Shown in pieces: positions 1 through 6,908 of a DNA stretch of 12,306 bases. Where the stretch lies: contig JNEM01014675.1 in assembly GCA_000697335.1 (NCBI GenBank), forward strand, positions 1-12,306, in the 5' to 3' direction. Made by a program: the position numbers and the translations under genes. How positions within the stretch are numbered: position 1 is the stretch's first letter; each line of letters starts with the position of its first letter. The notes beneath the pieces are model-generated. The model was given only the letters and a program-made list of their open reading frames with translations. It was not told the origin of the DNA and searched no databases. The DNA is from Conidiobolus incongruus B7586. Taxonomy: Eukaryota > Entomophthoromycota > Entomophthoromycetes > Entomophthorales > Conidiobolaceae.

Positions 1-2290
1 ATTTTTTATATTTTAAACCTTTGATTACATTTAATCTAAAAATATGATATAACCCTTATAATCATATTATTTTTCTAACTTAAAATAGATAATCTGATAT
101 AAAATATATAAAAATATAATAAAAATTATTTTAAATTGACTTGATTTATTATTTTATCACTAATTGATAATTTTCTGATAATAAATTAACTTTAATAGAT
201 AAAGCTAATATTGCAAAAGACCTTCATAATTAAATATATAGTTAAATTCATATATATTTCAAATACCAAAAATATAATATAATGTTAGTAATTTATAAAT
301 TATAATAATATTAAGAATTGTTTGAATTTAAAAATTAGGAAATATTTAAATAAGGAAAAGAATATTATTAATTAATTAAATCAATCATTTATATATATTA
401 AAATAAGATTCAAAAATATATACTATATAATAATTTATAAATATATATAAAAATAATATGATATATAAAAAATAGAAAACCTAGTCTTTTAATAACTATA
501 TTAACGAATAATTAAAACTAAAGCAATTTTATCATTATATATATAATTATATAAATAAAATAATTATTAAATTTCAAATATTTTAAGTTATACTTATAGT
601 CATATTGATTGTATAAAATTTGTATAATTTTATTATTTTATTTTTTATATTTTTATATGAATTAACACCAAAATAAATCCATATATAGTAGTTTTTAAAT
701 ATATAATTTTTATTATTTTGTTATTAACTATTAATATCAATTTTTGAATATTGAAAAGATTATATTTATCTCAAAATTATAGTATTTAAGAACTATATTC
801 TTATATTATTAAAACCTTTATTTTGATAACATTTTAAACTATAATAATTGATAAGTAAATATAGATATATATGTATATATCTTTAATAAATAAATTTCCT
901 TAGTTTATTTTTTCCTGAATTGATATTTTTAATGATTTAAATGATATAAAATTAAATTAGAAGTATTTTATAGTTAAAATTGAATATTTTAATAAGTAAA
1001 TCATTAATATGATTTAAAATATTAGCTTTTTACAAAGTTGATTAATTGTGAATCAAGATATTAAAGATATAATCGTGGAATATACTTTTAAAATTGGTCT
1101 AAAAATAATTTTTTTCAAATAAATTATTTTTTTAACTTGCAATATATATACCTATAGACATTAATTTCTAATATTAATTAATATTTTATTTAATATAAAG
1201 GGTAGATTAATTTTGAATAATTTATATCCTAAAATAATAAATAATAAAGTCATATTAATTAAACATCAGTATTTCTACAGTATCACCTATTTAATATCAA
1301 TTAGATATATTATTAGCTTTGAAAGATAATCACTTAAATAGAATTCTCATATTGATGTTACCTTTGTTAATACTGTATTAAAATATTATGATCATTATCA
1401 AAATTGGCTGTTTTACTGCTAAAATAAATAAACACAAAAATAATATAATAATAATTCATAACATTAGTTCTTCCAATCAAATTATTCAGATTTCAAACTA
1501 ATTCATATTAATCTTACTTTCAATATATAGTTATAGTTCAAATTTATATTTATTTAAAATCACTTACTGAGTTATAATTATATATTTTGAATTAACAATA
1601 TAAATTTCATTTCAATGATCTTAAACTATATATAATGTTAAATGTATATTCAAACAGCAAGGAACGTTGTATTCAATATCTTAACAAATCGTTTTCAAGT
1701 ATAAGAATATCAATTTACCAAAATTGATAGTGTTATGGAATTTTTAAACTATAAAAGTACAAAAAAAAGTTTATAAATATATCAATAGCAATACAAAACA
1801 CATCAAATCTATATATTAAATGCTAATGTAATTATTTCAAAATGTTATCAATGATTATTTAAATATAGATACAATCCTCTTTATAATAGTTTTAAATAAC
1901 TAATATCTAGAGTTGAATTTATTGAAGTTAATAATTCTATCCTTCGATATAAAATTTTCATTATATAAGACATTTTATATTAAGACATCAAAGACTTTCA
2001 TCAAATTTAATTTAAATATGATTGGTTTGGTTAATTTTTCTTTTCAAACTAATTTTCGTGAGGGTTAAATTCAAACAAATCTATTAGAGTGATTTTGTGT
2101 AAAATTGACCTTCAGATTTCAAATGCTCATCATTAAATTTATGAAATTTAGTTCATTTATCAAATTTGATTGTGTAAATTCGAGTAATTGAAGATAAATT
2201 GAAGGTTTATGAATAATAATTTGAATATGAATATATTATGTGTTTAATTATATAATTAGGATTTATTTTGTCAATTTTATGCATTGTTAG
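1..2290. other. AT-rich gene-free stretch
   Basis: This stretch is dominated by A/T runs and short TATA, TTAAT and AATT words, with stop codons dense in all six frames. I see no tRNA fold, no conserved protein motif, no long tandem array and no terminal repeats. It has the same texture as the right-hand end of the window, so it probably represents the general intergenic composition of a very AT-rich genome rather than a special element. A regulatory or centromere-like role cannot be judged from composition alone. Confidence 0.7.
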
Positions 2291-2820
2291 AGTTTTTTTC
2301 ACGTGCTTGGCAATGCTGGCCAGGATCAAAGTGGTCAGATAACTGATTCCAGGAGCGGTTAGTACGCCCAGGACAAGACGGATGAGCTGAGGTGGAACCA
2401 TAACTAGCTGAGTAGCGAGCATGTCGCGTAGCTTGAGTGTATAAGTCGCTGTTCGAGGCTCGACAATGATTAACAGGCCTAGGTTCATCTCGGCTAATTA
2501 ATGTGAATAAACTTGATAAGTAAATTTGAAATAATTTAGCCTTTAACGATATTCCTTAATGAGATCTTAAGGTAGAGACATAGCTGGCGAGCCTAGTGTC
2601 GGATTGAACTCTACCATAAAACTTCACTCACTTACATTCGCGATGGCTTATTCTCTTTTATTGGGATCTCTAAGCTCACCGCTGCAATCAACCCAGTTAG
2701 TCGCACAAAGCGAGTCTCCAGGAAAGTAAGGCTCACAATGCATTACTTCAATTGGATTTGACAGGGGATTCTCATTATTCTGCAGTGATTCAGCAGGTTG
2801 CCAAGTCGACAACCTTGACA
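2291..2820. other. GC-richer island with inverted-repeat ends, unknown relic
   Basis: Roughly 530 bp are near balanced in base composition inside DNA that is otherwise about four-fifths A/T. Near the edges an 8-bp inverted repeat is visible: CTTGGCAA at 2306-2313 and TTGCCAAG at 2798-2805. A looser five-base extension (TGCTG) follows each arm inward. AGTTTT occurs just outside each end (2291-2296 and 2820-2825), a weak candidate target duplication because such words are common here. Several frames stay open for 50-90 codons on either strand, but none carries a recognisable domain and no single frame runs through the island. It is interrupted around 2490-2575 by ordinary AT-rich sequence. It could be a small non-autonomous DNA transposon, a decayed fragment of another element, or a gene relic. 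Confidence 0.4.
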
Positions 2821-3035
2821 GTTTTAATTATAATTGCTAATATTATCCTTTATTTTCAACGATAACTTGAAAAAATTTTGATAAAAAATATTAAAATTGA
2901 GTTAATTTGTATTTCCCATAATTATATTAATAATATCAATAAGATTTATTTGTCATCATTCGTTTATGAATTTCAAATTATCAACTTAAATATAATTATT
3001 AAATAGATACATTTATAATACTCATATATAATACT

Positions 3036-4245
3036 ATGGAATCTAAAAATATTCAAGGATTTGTCAAACCCGTTAGAAAAATATTAACTAAGGAAGATTT
3101 GGAAAGATTTTTAACAAGTCCCATATATAATGAAATAATGGAATTTACACTGGGTTTAAATGAAAGCGTTAAAGGTTTACAGAACTCTCATCAAGTGAAA
3201 GTTTCTCCGGTATATCAATATTATTTCTATATTAATTATAATTATTTTATTAATAATGGTTTTAAGATTATTCAAGATATTGTCAAAAGTTTGGAACGTT
3301 TAATTAATTTGGTTGATGAAGTACCACCAGAGCCAGTTGGAAAAAGTCGATTCGGTAATTTTGCTTTTAGAACTTGGTTAAATAAAGTCAAAGAGGTAAT
3401 TTCGTTTTCAATTATTAATTATTAATTATTAATTATTAATGCAGATTAGCGAAGAGCTTCAATACTTTGTACAGCCCAAAGAAGCGCTCATAGAAATCAC
3501 CCAATATCTTATCCAATCCTTTGGAAATGCCAGAAGAGTGGATTACGGTACGGGTCACGAAGCCAATTTTATAGGATATTTACTTGGTCTCAAAAAATTG
3601 AATTTACTCACGGAAGCTGACTACCCTGCACTTGTACTCAAAGTCTTCTTAAAATACCTTCAACTTATGAGAAAGCTTCAGTTCACTTATTGGTTAGAAC
3701 CAGCTGGCAGTCATGGTGTTTGGGGTTTAGATGATTATCATTTTTTACCTTTTATGTTTGGTAGTAGTCAGCTTATTGGACATCCTCATATTAAACCTAA
3801 GTCCATTCACAATGCAGATATTTTGGAATTGTTCAGTAAGGAATATATGTATTTAGCTTGCATTGAATTTGTCAATTCCGTTAAAACCGCTAGTTTAAGA
3901 TGGCACAGTCCGATGTTGGACGATATCAGTGGTGTTAAAACATGGAATAAGGTAAACGAAGGAATGATCAAAATGTATAAGGGAGAAGTATTCCGTAAAT
4001 TGCCAATAATGCAGCATTATTGGTTTGGAAGCTTATTACCATTTGAAAGTGACAATATGATTCATGATGGAGACGACGGTGACGAACATGGTGATGATTG
4101 TGATCATTCTCATGTTTATGCTATGGGACAAGAAGCACCTACTTGTTGTGGTATGAGAATTCCTTCCGCTATTGGAGCTAGTCAGATGAATGCCAAGGAA
4201 AAACCATTAAGAAAAGTTAATCTTACAGGTTTACCCTTTGATTAA
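3036..4245 (+). CDS. PTPA: Serine/threonine-protein phosphatase 2A activator (PTPA, Rrd1/Rrd2 family), three exons
   Basis: PTPA is a peptidyl-prolyl isomerase-like activator that works with ATP to bring the PP2A catalytic subunit into its active, metal-loaded form, in cytoplasm and nucleus. My model is exons 3036-3209, 3267-3395 and 3445-4245, all phase 0, giving 367 aa, close to the family's usual 320-390. Hallmarks are RKILTKEDLERF at residues 14-25, NESVKG at 42-47, VDEVPPEP at 74-81, RFGNFAFRTW at 86-95, VDYGTGHE at 133-140, and WLEPAGSHGVWGLDDY at 184-199 followed by HFLPFMFGSSQLIG, then the late QHYWFGSLLPF block. Removing the first intron joins VSP to IIQ, as in relatives; leaving it in would insert 19 residues. 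The start has A at -3 and G at +4. Unusual is a His/Asp-rich loop at 308-324. AATAAA at 4341 is a possible poly(A) signal. I cannot tell whether it is the Rrd1 or Rrd2 orthologue. Confidence 0.95.
3210..3266 (+). other. Intron 1 of the PTPA gene (57 nt, in-frame, stop-free)
   Basis: The intron runs from GTATAT after codon 58 (Pro) to TTTTAAG, with a branch-like TTAAT about 15 nt before the acceptor. Its length is a multiple of three and it contains no stop in frame, so an unspliced reading continues through a Tyr/Asn/Phe-rich insert. Removing it restores the family's conserved SP-(I/V)-(I/V)-Q run, which is the main reason for calling it an intron. The AAG acceptor is less usual than TAG or CAG. 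Confidence 0.8.
3396..3444 (+). other. Intron 2 of the PTPA gene, with heptanucleotide repeat
   Basis: This 49-nt intron runs from GTAATT after Lys-Glu (codon 101) to TGCAG before ATTAGCGAAGAG. Most of it is a short tandem array of the unit AATTATT (about four copies, roughly 3411-3440), which supplies several overlapping TTAAT branch-point-like words. Retention leads to a stop at 3423-3425, so splicing is needed to reach the VDYGTGHE and LEPAGSHGVWG core. Confidence 0.9.
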
Positions 4246-4340
4246 TTTTTCACCTCGAAGGGTTTATATGAATTTAATACCATTACAATTATCTTATTTC
4301 ACTTGGCATTTTATATAAATGTAAAAATTGTTAATAATTT

Positions 4341-4346
4341 AATAAA
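4341..4346 (+). promoter_or_regulatory. Candidate poly(A) signal of the PTPA gene
   Basis: AATAAA lies about 95 nt after the PTPA stop codon and is the first good match in the 3' flank. In DNA this AT-rich the hexamer is expected often by chance, so the call rests on position only. Confidence 0.35.
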
Positions 4347-4498
4347 CTATACATTCTTTGTAATTCATTTAAATAATTATAAAATCTTAAATTAAATCAA
4401 ACAAAGTAATTTCATAATAATGTGTAAGAGAATGAATATAATTCAAAATTGGGTGATTAGTAAAGTGATTGAAATAAAGAAAAATTAATATAAGAATG

Positions 4499-4523
4499 AT
4501 ATATATATATATATATATATATA
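4499..4523. repeat. (AT)12 microsatellite
   Basis: Twelve uninterrupted AT dinucleotides lie between the PTPA gene and the tRNA-His gene. It is a simple sequence repeat and can fold back on itself. No function is evident. Confidence 0.95.
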
Positions 4524-4575
4524 ATTAACAAAAGAGAATTATAAATGAGTAAAAATCTATTGAAAGTTATATAGG

Positions 4576-4593
4576 AAAAAATAATGTGTAAAA
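4576..4593 (-). terminator. Pol III terminator of tRNA-His
   Basis: Reading the minus strand, a run of four T lies nine bases past the discriminator base and a run of six T follows within the next dozen bases. This is the usual RNA polymerase III stop and a back-up. Confidence 0.75.
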
Positions 4594-4601
4594 GAAACTG
4601 A

Positions 4602-4672
4602 TGCAGTTGCGCGGAATCGAACCGCGGTCTGAGCGGCCACAACGCTTCGTACTACCACTATACTACAACGGC
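4602..4672 (-). tRNA. tRNA-His (anticodon GTG)
   Basis: The reverse strand folds into a full cloverleaf of 71 nt ending in discriminator A, without an encoded CCA and without an intron. The acceptor GCCGTTG pairs with CAACTGC except for a C3-U70 mismatch. The D arm is GTAT/GTAC. The anticodon stem AAGCG/CGCTC (one A-C mismatch at its top) holds loop TTGTGGC with anticodon GTG. The T arm is CGCGG/CCGCG around TTCGATT. Internal Pol III promoters are clear: A box TAGTATAGTGG (4655-4665) and B box GGTTCGATTCC (4613-4623). T4 at 4590-4593 and T6 at 4576-4581 follow as terminator. The 5' half closely resembles fungal tRNA-His as I remember it. The two mismatches leave a small chance that it is a variant or decaying copy. 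Confidence 0.92.
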
Positions 4673-4679
4673 TCACCTG

Positions 4680-5145
4680 AAAGAAATCACTATTATTATT
4701 AACATTAAACATTTGTTTCATATTACAATTTTTTATTATTTAATTCAATTTTTATTTGCAATTATATGTATACATTTTACTACCCTCTGGTCAAAAACAT
4801 TTCTATTTCACAATAATTATATTACTCTACTATTATTATCCTTTTGTTATAATTTATCAAGAAAATTTTTAATTTCCCAGTTAAATCCAATATACTAATA
4901 TATTAGGGAATATAGAATTGAATTTTTTATCAATTTTATTATTATTATTAAAATTTTACCAAAAAATATTTGACATTCTATATAAAAAGAATTAATATAG
5001 ATTATAGTTAAATTTAATTCAATCAAACATAAATGATTAATTAAAACTTTTTTAAAATTTAAATCAAAATTAATCTCAATCATATTACATCAAATTAAAT
5101 TTTTCTAATATTTAAAATTTTCATTACAATTTAATATCGCATTTA
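4680..5145. other. AT-rich spacer, no gene seen
   Basis: The stretch between the tRNA-His gene and the intermediate-composition region holds only short AT-driven reading frames rich in Ile, Phe, Leu, Tyr and Asn. Both strands give one near 60 codons, with no motif and no supporting splice sites. I see nothing else. Confidence 0.6.
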
Positions 5146-5301
5146 ATGTTAGGATCAAATCTGCATGAGGTCCTTGGAAAGTTGCACATAAAGGCAGAAA
5201 GAGTGATCTATCAGACAGGCATTAGAAAATCAAGGTTTATTGTGAAATATTTCTCCTCCTGGTACAATTTCCAAGAAGAAATGCAAAAATTAGGAAAATA
5301 A
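5146..5301 (+). CDS. Small ORF of doubtful status (51 aa) at the start of a GC-richer patch
   Basis: An ATG opens a 51-codon frame ending in TAA. The predicted peptide has a balanced, protein-like composition (HEVLGKLHIKAERV early, FIVKYFSSWYNFQEEM late), unlike the Ile/Asn/Tyr-rich products of nearby AT-driven frames. I do not recognise the family. A second frame from 5304 stays open apart from one TAG until about 5468. Possibilities are a short real gene, one exon of a longer gene, or a decayed coding fragment. I favour decayed coding DNA. Confidence 0.2.
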   Translation: MLGSNLHEVLGKLHIKAERVIYQTGIRKSRFIVKYFSSWYNFQEEMQKLGK

Positions 5302-5519
5302 ATATGGGCAAAATATTTATACTGATAACTCCGATTATGAAGCCATAGATCCCCAGTGGGAATAATGTTGTTATAATATGTGCTTGTGTAACAAAGTATG
5401 ATGTCTATAGTGTGAATACAATGTCAAGTATCTTCGAAGAGCAAGAAGTTATTGTGGTGATTACCATTTAAACTCGAACAGTAAAAGAGTGAGATTATGA
5501 AGATATAAATCAATAATAG

Positions 5520-5780
5520 TGTATTAGGAGTAGAGAAAAATCTAGTGGATTAGGGCTTATATGGTTGGTTGGTAGGGCTAGGGCTTTGGTTTGAATTTAC
5601 ATTGACAGAATATGCTTTTTTAGGCTTACTGTTAGGATTTGGGTTCGGAGTAAGGTTAGGATGTTCATGTATGATAGTATATTATGAATATGGTTAGGAT
5701 CGAGAATTAAAAGCCAGGATTATTTTATCGGTTTACATTGGTTTATTAGGGCTAGGATAGAGTTAGATTTACAATAGCTA
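5520..5780 (+). repeat. Tract enriched in TTAGG/TAGGG-like words
   Basis: About ten copies of TTAGG or TAGGG, all in the same orientation, are scattered over some 250 bp, for example TTAGGGCT, GGTAGGGCTAGGG, TTAGGATTTGGG, AAGGTTAGGATG and TTAGGGCTAGG. They are not in register as a clean tandem array. The best reading is a mutated G-rich repeat, possibly an old interstitial telomere-like tract (TTAGGG being the common fungal telomere unit). Chance enrichment in a G-biased strand cannot be excluded. At 5563-5583 five closely spaced GG/GGG runs could fold as a two-tier G-quadruplex. Confidence 0.35.
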
Positions 5781-5829
5781 CAGATTTTAGAATTAATATG
5801 CTCATTTTAATTCCTGCAATCAATTGTTT

Positions 5830-6240
5830 ACTGTTTAGAAGATTTTCCTCATTTACTTTAATTTGTAATATTTGAATTTGATTCCATTGTAATATATAGC
5901 ATAACTCACAATTTTTTCCAATTTTTCGTTTATCTATTTGATTTATACATCATTGTTGAATTCTCAATTTAATATGAAACGAACTTTAATATATATTCAA
6001 TTTTTCTCAACTTTTAGTTCTCTTTGCATATAAAAAATTTAATTAAATTCTAAAATAATCAGAAAATCTTTTAGCATACATCAAAAAATTTTCTTAGTAC
6101 AATTTGAATATAATGATTTGTTGATAAGTCATAGTATATATGCTTGATCAAATATTTTTGGAATTTATTGAAATTTATTGGATAATATTTTCTTCAAATC
6201 AAATCAAATATTTATAAATAATAAATCAATATTAATAGTA
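5830..6240. other. AT-rich spacer, no gene seen
   Basis: This spacer separates the TTAGG-like tract from the DUF1349 pseudogene. It has dense stops in all frames and no repeat or RNA fold that I can recognise. The promoter of the former DUF1349 gene would have lain here, but no specific element stands out. Confidence 0.6.
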
Positions 6241-6243
6241 ATA

Positions 6244-6846
6244 ATGGAAGTTTTGATATGAAATGTAAATAGTCAAGCCAATTATATTCAGAAACTCGAT
6301 TCGAGTACTATGACTTTTCTAATCGCACCAAAAACCGATATTAGGAGAACTCCCAACGAACAAAAAAGCACACTGTTGTTCGTAGGAGGTGACAGATGAT
6401 TTCTTAATTTATGTTAAGTTCAAAGGAAACTATAAGGCTCAATATAACCAAATCGGTTTAATGTTGAGAGCTAATGAAGATAATTGGTTAAAATCAGGTA
6501 AATCATATTAATTATCAATAAAGTACATAAAACTGATATCTTTTATAGTGCAGTAGTTACTAACCCTTACAGTGACTGGTTCATTGTACCATTGAAATAT
6601 TTCATCAAAAATAATTGTGTTCATTTGAAAATTGAGCGTAAAAGTACTAAAATTATGATTGATAACATTATCCAATCTTCCAACTTCAAGATGCCTGAGG
6701 ATTTGAATCAATTAAATTGGAGTTTATTGAGAAATATCAGCTAATTTGCTGAAGACCCTGTACTTCAAGCAGGCGTTTCTGCAGTTATCCCTCAGGGAGA
6801 TCATGGCTTTGAGGCCACCTTTGAGAAATTCAAAATTGACTTATGA
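6244..6846 (+). pseudogene. DUF1349 / Ree1-like (regulation of enolase) pseudogene
   Basis: The remains cover a protein of about 200 codons, the normal size for the DUF1349 family, a concanavalin-like fold to which yeast Ree1 belongs. Recognisable blocks in order are LIAPKTDIRRTP, KFKGNYKAQYNQIGLMLRAN with EDNWLKSG, DIFYSAVVTNPYSDWFIVPL, then FAEDPVLQAGVSAVIPQGDH with GFEATFEKFKI at the end. Matches to the family are strong, but the frame is broken: TGA at 6259 and 6397 and TAA at 6742 interrupt it, the frame shifts near 6410 and again between about 6500 and 6535, and the family's IEYVDG-like link between the halves is lost. A GTAAAT...TATAG pair at 6498-6548 looks like an intron but does not restore the reading frame. 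TAA and TGA are not recoded elsewhere here, so this is a dead gene. It converges on the Net1/Dnt1-like gene. Confidence 0.85.
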
Positions 6847-6877
6847 TATCAACAAATAATCTATGATTAAAATAAAT

Positions 6878-6883
6878 TTTATT
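6878..6883 (-). promoter_or_regulatory. Candidate poly(A) signal of the Net1/Dnt1-like gene
   Basis: On the minus strand AATAAA lies about 25 nt after the TAA stop at 6909-6911, in the 62-bp gap between this gene and the end of the pseudogene. The hexamer is frequent by chance in such AT-rich DNA, so only the position supports it. Confidence 0.4.
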
Positions 6884-6908
6884 AATAAATATGTGTTCTC
6901 TATGGAGT

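Noticed and set aside
2207-2488. Minus-strand 93-codon frame in the GC-rich island, hydrophobic (membrane-like)
   Set aside because: Another frame of the same strand is open over the same span with an equally protein-like product. The long opening follows from lower AT content, and no family is recognisable.
2560-2820. Island as a solo LTR (TGTCAAGG at the minus-strand start)
   Set aside because: No matching second end, paired repeat, primer-binding site or element coding region is visible. TG/CA ends alone are too weak.
4457-5083. Frames of about 60 codons on both strands (4457-4642, 4713-4898, 4895-5083)
   Set aside because: Their products are Ile/Phe/Tyr/Asn-rich, as expected from random AT-rich DNA, and one overlaps the tRNA-His gene.
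6498-6548. GTAAAT...TATAG segment as an intron rescuing the DUF1349 gene
   Set aside because: It is 51 nt, so splicing does not change the frame as required, and DIFYSAVV, which matches the family, lies partly inside it.
6508-6711. Minus-strand 67-codon frame
   Set aside because: It lies antisense to the second half of the DUF1349 pseudogene, whose plus-strand frame gives the recognisable family blocks.
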